DNA from: Zhouia amylolytica
Lineage (GTDB): Bacteria; Bacteroidota; Bacteroidia; Flavobacteriales; Flavobacteriaceae
Assembly: GCF_900116365.1 (NCBI RefSeq)
Contig: NZ_FPAG01000001.1
Coordinates: 461,924-525,923, forward strand
Direction of reading: 5' to 3'
Length of the DNA stretch: 64,000 bases
In this document: positions 18,369 through 25,468 of the stretch, in pieces
Position numbering within the stretch: the first letter of the stretch is position 1
How the letters are laid out: the number at the start of each line of letters is the position of its first letter
Notes under the pieces: model-generated
Told to the model about the DNA's origin: nothing
What the model saw: only the letters and a program-made list of their open reading frames with translations
Databases searched by the model: none
Program-made: the position numbers and the translations under genes

Positions 18369-18671
18369 TCAATCTGAGCTTGTCGAAGACCCATGCTGAG
18401 TATAATTTTCAGAAAACTGAACTAACTTATCCAAATTTTCTTTTATTAAAGCTTTTTTCTTCCTTTTACTCCAGCCTTTTAATTGTTTTTCAACTTTAAT
18501 AGTTTCTCTGGGGGCTGTAAAACGCTCATACCACTTTAAAACTACAGGTCTTCTTTTAAATGTATATGCCAAATTATCTATACCTGTATTGTGCTCACTT
18601 ATTCGTCTTTCAATATCAGATGTAATTCCTGTGTAAAAAGAACCATCAGCACATTCTACAATATAAACCAT
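18369..18671 (-). CDS. GIY-YIG nuclease-domain protein
   Basis: The 100 residues begin [16 protein letters not shown], the GIY-YIG core (here VYI...YTG), followed by the conserved Arg in [10 protein letters not shown] and the Glu in [17 protein letters not shown]. This is the single-domain UPF0213/YhbQ-like group, whose cellular role is unclear. It begins 6 nt after the ugd stop and ends against the uxs start, so it rides in the UDP-sugar operon. Its last residues (GSSTSSD) are encoded by a CTGAGCTTGTCGAAG-type dispersed repeat, suggesting a recent arrival or tail replacement. Confidence 0.88.
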   Translation of the reverse strand: MVYIVECADGSFYTGITSDIERRISEHNTGIDNLAYTFKRRPVVLKWYERFTAPRETIKVEKQLKGWSKRKKKALIKENLDKLVQFSENYTQHGSSTSSD

Positions 18672-18677
18672 TCTGGT

Positions 18678-20081
18678 TTATTCTCCTTCTCCGATTTTGT
18701 AATATACAAATCCTATTTCTTTTAATTGCTCCTTATCCAGAATCCCCCGACCATCAAAAACAAAAGCAGGTTTTTGCATTTGATCATAGATCTTTTTCCA
18801 GTCGTAGTTCTTAAACTCATCCCACTCCGTAAGCACTGCAATGGCATGTGCGCCTTCACAGGCCTGATATGGATCTTTGCACACCTCTAAACCTTCTCTG
18901 TTTTCTTCTGCTGTACGAGTATTTAGGTAATCCAGATCCGCATACATACGTTCTGCCAGTACCTTCGGGTCGTATACACTCACTTTGGCTTGTTCGTTCA
19001 ACAGGTCGTCAGCTACATAAATTGCAGCAGACTCTCGGGTATCGTTGGTATCTTTCTTAAATGCCCATCCTAAAAAGGCTATCTTTTTTCCTGAAACCGT
19101 ATTATAAAGAGTACTTACGATATTATCCGCAAAACGTCTTTTCTGGTGGTCGTTCATTATAATTACCTGTTCCCAGTAATCAGCTACCTCATCCAACCCA
19201 TACGTCTTAGCGATATATACCAGGTTTAAGATGTCTTTTTGAAAACAAGAACCTCCAAAACCTACAGAGGCTTTCAGGAACTTAGGTCCGATACGACTAT
19301 CCATTCCGATGGCTTTAGCCACTTCATTAACATCTGCACCAGTCTTTTCACATAGCTCAGACATGGCGTTGATCGAGGATACACGCTGAGCTAAAAAGGC
19401 ATTCGCCGTTAATTTTGATAGCTCGGAAGACCATACATTAGTCGTTAGAATCTGTGCTTGGGGCACCCAGTTAGCATACACATCAACCAGTGCCTGAATG
19501 GCCTCCTGTCCTTCCTGGGTGGTATCGCCACCGATCAATACTCTGTCTGGGTTCATTAAATCAGCTATGGCTGTACCTTCAGCTAAGAATTCCGGATTTG
19601 ATAAGATCTGAAATTTAATTCCGTTTCCGTTTCCGGTATTATCCAGAATATTTTTAATGGCCGATGCAGTACGCACCGGTAAAGTAGATTTCTCAACAAC
19701 GATCTTATCATCTTTAGCCACGCGTGCTATTTGACGGGCACACAATTCAATATATTTAAGATCGGCCGCCATCCCTTTTCCTTTACCATAGGTTTTGGTT
19801 GGGGTGTTTACCGACATAAAGATCATTTCTGCCTCGTCGATCGCTTTATCGACATCGGTAGAGAAGAAGAGGTTTCGCCCTCGTGCTTCAGCTACTACAG
19901 CATCTAATCCCGGTTCATATACCGGCAACTTGCTTACGTCTTCATCGTTCCATGCAGCTATACGGTCGGCATTGATATCAACTACGGTTACATTTATGTG
20001 TGGACATTTTTGTGCGATCACCGCCATGGTGGGTCCTCCAACATATCCGGCTCCAATACAACAAATGTTTTTTATTTTCAT
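18678..20081 (-). CDS. ugd: UDP-glucose 6-dehydrogenase
   Basis: Ugd oxidises UDP-glucose to UDP-glucuronate in two NAD-dependent steps. The 467 residues start with the NAD-binding [14 protein letters not shown], a form close to that of animal UGDH. The catalytic Cys is in [14 protein letters not shown] (about residue 276), and the C-terminal UDP-binding domain has [16 protein letters not shown]. The product feeds the UDP-xylose synthase encoded downstream. The end use, probably capsule, lipopolysaccharide or glycoprotein sugars, is not shown here. Confidence 0.95.
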   Translation of the reverse strand: MKIKNICCIGAGYVGGPTMAVIAQKCPHINVTVVDINADRIAAWNDEDVSKLPVYEPGLDAVVAEARGRNLFFSTDVDKAIDEAEMIFMSVNTPTKTYGKGKGMAADLKYIELCARQIARVAKDDKIVVEKSTLPVRTASAIKNILDNTGNGNGIKFQILSNPEFLAEGTAIADLMNPDRVLIGGDTTQEGQEAIQALVDVYANWVPQAQILTTNVWSSELSKLTANAFLAQRVSSINAMSELCEKTGADVNEVAKAIGMDSRIGPKFLKASVGFGGSCFQKDILNLVYIAKTYGLDEVADYWEQVIIMNDHQKRRFADNIVSTLYNTVSGKKIAFLGWAFKKDTNDTRESAAIYVADDLLNEQAKVSVYDPKVLAERMYADLDYLNTRTAEENREGLEVCKDPYQACEGAHAIAVLTEWDEFKNYDWKKIYDQMQKPAFVFDGRGILDKEQLKEIGFVYYKIGEGE

Positions 20082-20350
20082 CTGTTTTATAATTTATCAA
20101 TTCTATTAACGAAATAAAGCGCTAAACCCTAAGTTATATTCAGAGATTTACCAATTAAATTTAGTCTATTCAACCCTTCAATTGATATCTGATTAAATTT
20201 AAAAACGCTTATTTCATCCCTTAAGTATAATGCTTGATTTGCTTTAAAGTTTACGGCTGATAAAAGTACTATATTTATGTTTCTCCACAAACAAAGCTGA
20301 CTAAGGGCTTTTATTTTCTATGAATAGTTTTAAATACCAGCATTTTAGGC

Positions 20351-22036
20351 TTAGCCCTCGAATATTTGTTCCAGAATTTTTTTAGTGATCAGGTAAGTGG
20401 GTTTGACTCCCGTAATACCCAAACCCCCCGAAGCCAGTGTACTTCCGGTTTCTAATGGATTATCCGATGCATAGTAGGCATAACGGACTTTAACATCCTC
20501 CCGGATACTCCTTCGTATTTTTGAAGCAGACTGAACAGCCTTTTGATAGTGTGCTCCTTCCATTTCCAAACCAATCACATTCCAGGTACTGTCATGGAAG
20601 AACTTTAAAAGATCTCTGTTCTGTAAAGAAGTACCCAACACAGTAACCATGGCACCTTCGAATACTTTTAGTTCACTTTCTTCAAAATCGGAAACTTTGA
20701 GTTCATTATGGAAAGGGTAGTTGTCTGCAGTTCCTTCGAAGATGTGAGAGGTTGGAATCATTAAATCACCTTTACCTCCTTCTAAAATTCCAGCTTTACC
20801 CATGATGGATACTGATACTACATTTAAGTATTCTTCTTTATGCTTCCCTTCTTTATAAGGTTTAAGCAATTCATCAATGGTTTCGTAAGCCTGTTCTCCA
20901 AAGGCGTAATCCATGACAAATAACACCGGCTTTTCTTGGTTGTTCAGATGCTCTTTTAATTTAAGATCTGCTTTGGCATAATCTATTTTGGAAGTGTCGA
21001 ATATCTGAACATCTATGTTAGTACCAGATGTATCCGGAATACTGATCATCCCGTTCTTTTCAGCATATTGTTTGACTTTTTCCCTCAGCTCCTCATTATT
21101 AGGGTCGCTTAGCATCTCATACACCTTGTATTCTCCTTTAGATTTAATTTCCTTGTTGATTACTATTGGTGCATAAATAGAATTCATAACACTGTGCATA
21201 TTGGCACTTATAATATGAATAGGCCGACCTAACAGTTCTTCCTTTTTAAGTGTTTTCTTAATAGTGTTTGCCCAAATTTCCCCGTGAATATGGTGTCCCA
21301 GACGTTCGCGGAGAATCGGACTAAAGGTGATGCTTCTTTTATTTTCATTAACGACCTCTTCGATGCCTAATTTTCCTAACCAGTACATAATGGATAGAAA
21401 GCGTTCAGGATTCTCTTTGGTAGCAAAAGTTTTATGGGCTTGAAGCAGTTCATCGAATGTCCTTCCCAAGATATTCGATAAATGAATTAAGGCATTTTCC
21501 CGTTCTGCCAGGGTTAATTTCTTTTTACCTACGATATTTTCAATCTTGGTCCAGTCTCTGGTTACCTCACCTGACTTATTGACCAGAACATTTTTACTGA
21601 TTTTATGCGATTCGATGAACAAAAAGGTAAGATGCGTTAAGATATCATAGATATCTGACCGTCCTCGGGTGATTTCAATATTCATCTGTTCATCATCTAC
21701 CCGGTAGCAATTTCTACGTCTTTTAGGAGGGACGATCACCTTAAAATGAGACTCTTTATACCCTTCATCAGAAATAAGATTAATATAACGACATTCTTCT
21801 ATTCCTATAGGCAATCGATCCAGCACATACATCAATCCGTTAAGCTCTGCTTTATCCTCAGCTACAGATCCGTATATTTCTGGTCTTAACTCCAGTAATG
21901 CTTCTCTTAAAGTATCTCCGGAGACTCCGGTAGGTTTGTAAAATCCCCTGTTAAACAGATGTCTCATAGTTATATACATCCGTTCGATGGCGTTAGTAGA
22001 TTCCTGCGCCCTGGTTCTTCCTTTAATTGTATTCAT
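20351..22036 (-). CDS. DUF6909-like protein with a nucleoside-phosphorylase-like C-terminal part
   Basis: The 561-residue protein is soluble, with no signal or membrane segment. The N-terminal half is helical (RMYITMRHLFNRGFYKP) with a basic patch (PPKRRRNCYRV). The C-terminal half has features of the purine nucleoside phosphorylase/nucleosidase fold: VSIMGKAGILEGGKGDLMIPTS, HIFEGTADNYP, and VIGLEMEGAHYQKAV, where MEG resembles the nucleoside-binding Met-Glu segment. The family is restricted to Bacteroidota as far as I know, and its reaction is not known to me. Nucleotide or nucleoside cleavage is an inference. It is monocistronic with its own promoter box. Confidence 0.7.
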   Translation of the reverse strand: MNTIKGRTRAQESTNAIERMYITMRHLFNRGFYKPTGVSGDTLREALLELRPEIYGSVAEDKAELNGLMYVLDRLPIGIEECRYINLISDEGYKESHFKVIVPPKRRRNCYRVDDEQMNIEITRGRSDIYDILTHLTFLFIESHKISKNVLVNKSGEVTRDWTKIENIVGKKKLTLAERENALIHLSNILGRTFDELLQAHKTFATKENPERFLSIMYWLGKLGIEEVVNENKRSITFSPILRERLGHHIHGEIWANTIKKTLKKEELLGRPIHIISANMHSVMNSIYAPIVINKEIKSKGEYKVYEMLSDPNNEELREKVKQYAEKNGMISIPDTSGTNIDVQIFDTSKIDYAKADLKLKEHLNNQEKPVLFVMDYAFGEQAYETIDELLKPYKEGKHKEEYLNVVSVSIMGKAGILEGGKGDLMIPTSHIFEGTADNYPFHNELKVSDFEESELKVFEGAMVTVLGTSLQNRDLLKFFHDSTWNVIGLEMEGAHYQKAVQSASKIRRSIREDVKVRYAYYASDNPLETGSTLASGGLGITGVKPTYLITKKILEQIFEG

Positions 22037-22052
22037 AAAGATTTTTACTAAA

Positions 22053-22060
22053 CAAAAGTA
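22053..22060 (-). promoter_or_regulatory. Promoter -7 box of the DUF6909-like gene
   Basis: The minus strand reads TACTTTTG, an exact TAnnTTTG match, 17 nt before the ATG at 22036. No TTG is seen at the expected distance. Confidence 0.55.
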
Positions 22061-22150
22061 CGAGAACTTTTTCTAAACATAGTTATTTTATACATAGAAT
22101 CGGGGGTTTCTATGTATTAATCTGCAATTAAAAGTCTGTTTGATAGGTGT

Positions 22151-22561
22151 TTAATCGTCCTTGCCTTGTTTTCCTAATATTTCAACTTTTGCTTTTTTTG
22201 TTAAGACTACATTTCCTTTCGAGTCATACTCCAGCTCTATATGCTTGATTTTTTCATCTTTTCCAGGCACGTCAAAGCTTCGAGATGACATTCCTTTGGT
22301 AAGAACACCACCAGCTTTGGCATCGTATTCCTTTTTGGTGCCATTACTCATCACAATGGTCACTTTCTTTAGTTGCAGAGTTCCCTGCGTGCATTTTATT
22401 TTAATCCTATCTACGCGTTGCTCTTTTCCTACCAAGGTTACTTTGTCTGTTTCACTTTTAAAAGCTACGGTCTTTTCAGCCAATTTAATCCAGGAGTTAC
22501 TTTGTGCATTTACTCCAAGGATCCCTACGAAGAGTAACAGCATTACTAAACGAATTTTCAT
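22151..22561 (-). CDS. Small secreted protein (DUF2541-like)
   Basis: The 136 residues start with a signal peptide (KIRLVMLLLFVGILGVNAQ, cleaved near AQ/S). A beta-rich domain follows: WIKLAEKTVAFKSETDKVTLVG, then RIKIKCTQGTLQLKKVTIVMSNG. This resembles DUF2541 proteins of unknown function. No Cys pair, lipobox or catalytic motif stands out; a single Cys lies in the strand. The likely location is the periplasm. It is a stand-alone gene between the DUF6909-like gene and tRNA-Cys. Confidence 0.75.
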   Translation of the reverse strand: MKIRLVMLLLFVGILGVNAQSNSWIKLAEKTVAFKSETDKVTLVGKEQRVDRIKIKCTQGTLQLKKVTIVMSNGTKKEYDAKAGGVLTKGMSSRSFDVPGKDEKIKHIELEYDSKGNVVLTKKAKVEILGKQGKDD

Positions 22562-22609
22562 AATGTTGTGTTTTATGGTTTATAATCTATTGATACCTAT
22601 AAATTTAAA

Positions 22610-22640
22610 TAAAAATATCGTACCAGGGTCTAAATTACAA
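22610..22640 (-). promoter_or_regulatory. Candidate promoter of the DUF2541-like gene
   Basis: On the minus strand TTG (22638-22640), a 20-nt spacer and TATTTTTA (22610-22617) fit the promoter pattern with one mismatch at the final base. The start codon is 48 nt downstream. Confidence 0.45.
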
Positions 22641-22685
22641 AGGCTTAACTTTTAAGTAATACGATCTAAGCTGAAGTAAACGCAT

Positions 22686-22711
22686 AAAAAAAGCACCTTA
22701 AAAAGGTGCTT
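22686..22711 (-). terminator. Terminator of tRNA-Cys
   Basis: AAGCACCTT/AAGGTGCTT stem (22691-22711) with an AAA loop. A T-run follows on the minus strand, just past the tRNA 3' end. Confidence 0.8.
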
Positions 22712-22719
22712 TTTTGTAG

Positions 22720-22790
22720 AGGCATCGAGCGGATTCGAACCGCTGTACAAGGTTTTGCAGACCTCTGCCTAGCCACTCGGCCACGATGCC
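22720..22790 (-). tRNA. tRNA-Cys (GCA anticodon)
   Basis: A 71-nt cloverleaf can be folded on the minus strand: acceptor stem GGCATCG/CGATGCC, D-arm GCC...GGC, anticodon loop CTGCAAA with anticodon GCA, and T-arm with the loop TTCGAAT. The discriminator base is U, an identity element for cysteine tRNAs. CCA is not encoded. The D-loop is short, giving the small total length. Confidence 0.96.
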
Positions 22791-22839
22791 GTTATTTTGG
22801 GCGACAAATATAAGAGTTTATTTTATTTATTTACAAAAA

Positions 22840-23196
22840 TTATCGCTTCAATGTCATTTCAATGGTAACCATTTCTACATTACCACCGATAGGCGGATTG
22901 ATCTTGGATACCTGAACTGTGGTTTCATTCGCAATTGCTATTTCATCAAAGATCCTGTCAATGATTCTTTTAGCCACATGTTCAAGGAGCTTCGAACGTA
23001 TAGCCATCTCTTCCTTGACAATGCGGTTTACATGAACATAATCTACCGTGTCTTCCAGGGCATCACTAACTGCTGAGGGTTGAAGGTTAGCTTTTACCTC
23101 TACATCAACTCTGTAATCACTACCAATTTTTCCTTCTTCTACAAGGCATCCATGATAGGCATATACCTGAATGTTTGTTACTCTAATTATTCCCAC
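22840..23196 (-). CDS. folB: Dihydroneopterin aldolase
   Basis: FolB splits dihydroneopterin into hydroxymethyl-dihydropterin and glycolaldehyde in folate synthesis. The 118 residues match the family: YAYHGCLVEEGKIG near the N-terminus (pterin-binding Glu), DYVHVNRIVKEEM, LLEHVAKRIIDRIF, and the catalytic Lys in VSKINPPIGG. The start is GTG at 23196, giving MGIIRVTNIQV; no ATG fits better. It is transcribed from its own promoter box and lies just upstream of the tRNA. Confidence 0.93.
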   Translation of the reverse strand: MGIIRVTNIQVYAYHGCLVEEGKIGSDYRVDVEVKANLQPSAVSDALEDTVDYVHVNRIVKEEMAIRSKLLEHVAKRIIDRIFDEIAIANETTVQVSKINPPIGGNVEMVTIEMTLKR

Positions 23197-23210
23197 GCTT
23201 AATTTTTAAG

Positions 23211-23218
23211 CAAAATTA
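23211..23218 (-). promoter_or_regulatory. Promoter -7 box of folB
   Basis: The minus strand reads TAATTTTG, an exact TAnnTTTG match, 15 nt before the GTG start, giving a very short leader. Confidence 0.55.
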
Positions 23219-23301
23219 GCCTTTTTATTGGTTTCTTTTTAATCGTATATTATGATTTTATCTGCCATTTAAATATCTACTTCCTTTAGTTTGGTACACC
23301 T

Positions 23302-23360
23302 TAACTATGGGCTATCCATACCTTATACATGCCTTATCTATGGCTTATCTATGCTTTAGC
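23302..23360. repeat. Degenerate tandem repeat of about 10-11 bp
   Basis: Successive units such as GGCTATCCATA, CCTTATACAT, GCCTTATCTA and TGGCTTATCT share a CTTATCTATG core. Copies are imperfect and no function is apparent. Confidence 0.5.
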
Positions 23361-23411
23361 ACCGGGCCTAGAGGGTTTTAAGTTACCTGAATATATCCTT
23401 CTGCACTACTT

Positions 23412-23455
23412 TGTCATTCCGTATTTTTTTGTCATTCCGCACTTGTTGCGGAATC
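23412..23455. repeat. GTCATTCCG palindromic repeat, copy 1
   Basis: A truncated half unit (GTCATTCCGTA) and a T-run precede the full palindrome ATTCCGCA-CTTG-TTGCGGAAT at 23434-23454. The same arrangement recurs at 24228-24271, and a variant is at 23972-23996. Confidence 0.7.
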
Positions 23456-23632
23456 TGTTATTCCACTGTTTGATCTGTTTTTTCCTGATTAGGAATTGTC
23501 GAACTGAATTAATAAGGCATGTTTATTATTTATTCATTTTCTTTATTCACCAATTTGCTTATTGTTTTATAAGGAGTTCATGATGTGCTACGCAATTATT
23601 CACCTAAAGAAAACGAATCAAAAGAAAGGGTG

Positions 23633-23740
23633 CCCGTCGAGAGGTATTTTTGCTATCGCAAAACCATGAATTCAATCCTAAATGGTCTCCAAGGCTTCGA
23701 CCATTTTTAACGGATTCAATTCATATATACTGCCGACGGG
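23633..23740. repeat. Nested palindromic element
   Basis: Three concentric inverted repeats can pair: CCCGTCG (23633-23639) with 23734-23740, ATGAATTCAATCC (23666-23678) with 23712-23724 (12 of 13), and AAATGGTC (23680-23687) with 23699-23706. A side hairpin TTTTGC-TATC-GCAAAA lies at 23648-23663. The loop is 11 nt. It looks like a structured dispersed element or RNA. No known family was recognised. Confidence 0.6.
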
Positions 23741-23918
23741 AATACACTCCCATCAACATTCTTAACCAATTAAGGAAACTTAACCTCGCGTGCCACAGCC
23801 TAGGGCGGTTTTCTATGCATGGATTAACAGACCTTTGGTTCGTCTAGCTTTATAGATGGAGATTTTTTGGAGGTAGGTGACTCTTATTGATGAGATTGCC
23901 GCGCCTTGGGGTAGTCCA

Positions 23919-23976
23919 AAACAATTTCTTACCCCTGCACCCCTAAAGGGGGAAATTGTATTCTTCCTTTTGTCAT
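23919..23976 (+). repeat. 58-bp direct repeat, copy 1
   Basis: Nearly identical to 24176-24233. It contains an inner palindrome with arms CAATTTC (23922-23928) and GAAATTG (23952-23958) around a CCCCTAAAGGGG core. Confidence 0.75.
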
Positions 23977-23996
23977 TACGTACTTGTTGCGGAATC
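23972..23996. repeat. GTCATTCCG palindromic repeat, diverged copy
   Basis: Reads GTCATTACGTACTTG then TTGCGGAATC; two changes in the left arm weaken the palindrome. It directly follows the 58-bp repeat copy 1. Confidence 0.6.
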
Positions 23997-24088
23997 TCTA
24001 TAAGAAGTCTTTAATCTAAGATATAATCTGTTTTCTTAGATGGAGTTCTGAATGATTATGAACAAAGAATTGTCTTTTAGAAAACAGT

Positions 24089-24131
24089 GATGGGATTGCC
24101 ACGCCTTACTGTCGCAAGGCTCGCAATGACG
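24089..24131. repeat. GATTGCCACGCC...GCAATGACG repeat unit
   Basis: A unit of the kind often dispersed in Bacteroidota genomes, with an internal CCTTACTGTCGCAAGG near-palindrome. A truncated relative (GAGATTGCCGCGCCTTGG) lies at 23892-23909. Confidence 0.5.
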
Positions 24132-24175
24132 TTGCCGAAAACAATTAATTATCCTCCTCACATGGGGATTGCACG

Positions 24176-24233
24176 AAACAATTTCTTACCCCTGCACCCC
24201 TAAAGGGGGAAATTGTTTTCTTCCTTTTGTCAT
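24176..24233 (+). repeat. 58-bp direct repeat, copy 2
   Basis: Second copy of the unit at 23919-23976, with the inner palindrome arms at 24179-24185 and 24209-24215. Confidence 0.75.
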
Positions 24234-24271
24234 TCCGTGTTTTTTTGTCATTCCGCACTTGTTGCGGAATC
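24228..24271. repeat. GTCATTCCG palindromic repeat, copy 3
   Basis: Same half unit plus T-run plus full palindrome as at 23412-23455, differing by about one base. It directly follows the second 58-bp repeat. Confidence 0.7.
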
Positions 24272-24337
24272 CAATTTTCCTGGTAGGGATATAAATGATA
24301 CCTGATAAGAGAATGCCTATTTAACTCCTATAGGCAT

Positions 24338-24380
24338 AAAAAAATAACTTCTCCAAAGCGCAAGGCTCAGGAGAAGTTAT
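24338..24380 (-). terminator. Terminator of the spr operon
   Basis: An 11-bp perfect stem ATAACTTCTCC/GGAGAAGTTAT (24344-24380). On the minus strand a T-run follows. It lies about 34 nt after the stop of the sprF-like gene. Confidence 0.85.
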
Positions 24381-24413
24381 CAGGCTATGTTATGTTTTGT
24401 ATTGAGTGCTTGT

Positions 24414-25391
24414 TTAAAAAATCTTTGGTGCACTACTTTTCTTCTGGGTACATGGACATTCACTCATTCCCTGGAAGAAATCGAAGCCAATAGTTATCAT
24501 ATGTGTCCCTGAATTGTATCCTATCAACTCATTTAAGGTAACCTGATATCCGTAGGCAAAAAAGAAGTTTTTAATATTAAAGCCTACCATAGGGGTAATA
24601 TTCAAAGGATCGAAGAACTGATCATTCAAAAAACGGTATGAAATGGCAGCCCAATAGCTGTTTTCAAGATCGTATTGTCTAAAGCGCACATTCATGTCGG
24701 TATTCGAACGTTGGTCACTTTCATAAAGTTGAAAAAATACTGATGGCTCGATCTCAAAATTACTTGTTCTGGTAGCTCTCCACTTATATCCTGTATAGAT
24801 ATAATAGTTTCTTAGTGAATTAGGCTCATTAATGGCGAATAAGTCAAGATCTTTGTTTAAAAGGTTCGAGGCATTCAAACTAAAATAAAAGTCCTGTAAA
24901 CGGTATAAAAAGCCCACGTCGAAGTTGTGGTTGTTCGTTCTTCTGTCATTTACACTTGGGTCATTCGGATCAAAGCTTTCCGTATCTATACGAAACTGAT
25001 TGTAATTATAGGAAAGTCCGAAGGACATATAATGATTATCAAAAGCATCGAAGGTAAGGTGATGAGCAAAAGATACTCGTGCCCCTCGTGTATGGGTATA
25101 CCCGTTTCGGTCATTGAAAAGGATAGCTCCAAGACCAGAGCGATTACCTACCCTCATATCTATCGCCAACGACTGAGTATCCGGAGCATCTTTAACACCT
25201 ACCCACTGGGTGACTCCATTTAGCCGGGTTCGAATATGATCTCCAATACCAGCGAATGTCGGCGATAAGATAAAGGGGTTATCTGCTAAATATTGTGTGT
25301 ATGGCGGTAAGGTTAATTCCTGTGCATTAGTTTGCCACACTGACATTAAAACACATATAATACCGCATAAATAGGTTACAACTTGTTTCAC
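24414..25391 (-). CDS. sprF: PorP/SprF family T9SS outer-membrane protein
   Basis: SprF-type proteins are outer-membrane barrels that receive and hold their partner adhesin (SprB) during type IX secretion. The 325 residues start with a signal peptide (VVTYLCGIICVLMSVWQTNAQ). The family's opening block is LPPYTQYLADNPFILSPTFAGIG. The rest is alternating beta strands such as AGIGDHIRTRLNG and FGLSYNYNQF, and it ends shortly after a strand with FDFFQGMSECPCTQKK. It is encoded directly after the SprB-like adhesin, as sprF follows sprB in F. johnsoniae. Naming rests on family and gene order. Confidence 0.88.
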   Translation of the reverse strand: MKQVVTYLCGIICVLMSVWQTNAQELTLPPYTQYLADNPFILSPTFAGIGDHIRTRLNGVTQWVGVKDAPDTQSLAIDMRVGNRSGLGAILFNDRNGYTHTRGARVSFAHHLTFDAFDNHYMSFGLSYNYNQFRIDTESFDPNDPSVNDRRTNNHNFDVGFLYRLQDFYFSLNASNLLNKDLDLFAINEPNSLRNYYIYTGYKWRATRTSNFEIEPSVFFQLYESDQRSNTDMNVRFRQYDLENSYWAAISYRFLNDQFFDPLNITPMVGFNIKNFFFAYGYQVTLNELIGYNSGTHMITIGFDFFQGMSECPCTQKKSSAPKIF

Positions 25392-25431
25392 TAGCTTTTA
25401 ATTTTTCTATTCAACACTTAAGTTATGGTTA

Positions 25432-25460
25432 AAACAAAGGGCTTTACCAGCCCTTTGTTT
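25432..25460 (-). promoter_or_regulatory. Hairpin between the sprB-like and sprF-like genes
   Basis: A 12-bp perfect stem AAACAAAGGGCT/AGCCCTTTGTTT with a 5-nt loop, 8 nt after the adhesin stop and about 40 nt before the next start. Only TTTT follows on the minus strand, so a partial terminator or mRNA-processing site is likely. Confidence 0.6.
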
Positions 25461-25468
25461 AATTGGGG

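Larger units (their letters stand above)
23219..24337. repeat. Non-coding cluster of short palindromic and direct repeats between folB and the sprF-like gene
   Basis: About 1.1 kb without a credible gene. It holds several short repeat families, listed separately, including a GTCATTCCG palindrome unit, a 58-bp direct repeat, a GCCACGCC-type unit and a nested palindrome. Short frames exist here (for example 23650-23847) but they have no recognisable domain and run through the palindromes. Such dispersed repeats are common in Bacteroidota intergenic DNA. Near 24315-24335 is an 8-bp hairpin (ATGCCTAT/ATAGGCAT). Confidence 0.7.

Noticed and set aside
20082-20350. Gap between ugd and the DUF6909-like gene searched for a small gene or riboswitch
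   Set aside because: Only very short frames and no stable stem or known riboswitch core were seen.
22161-22655. Long open frame antisense to the DUF2541-like gene
   Set aside because: It mirrors a gene with a clear signal peptide and family match, runs into intergenic DNA, and has no recognisable domain.
23650-23847. Short open frame in the repeat cluster
   Set aside because: It runs through the nested palindrome, has no recognised domain, and looks like structured non-coding DNA read by chance.
23412-24271. Repeats considered as a CRISPR array
   Set aside because: Only two or three copies per family, irregular spacing, different repeat types interspersed, and no cas genes nearby.
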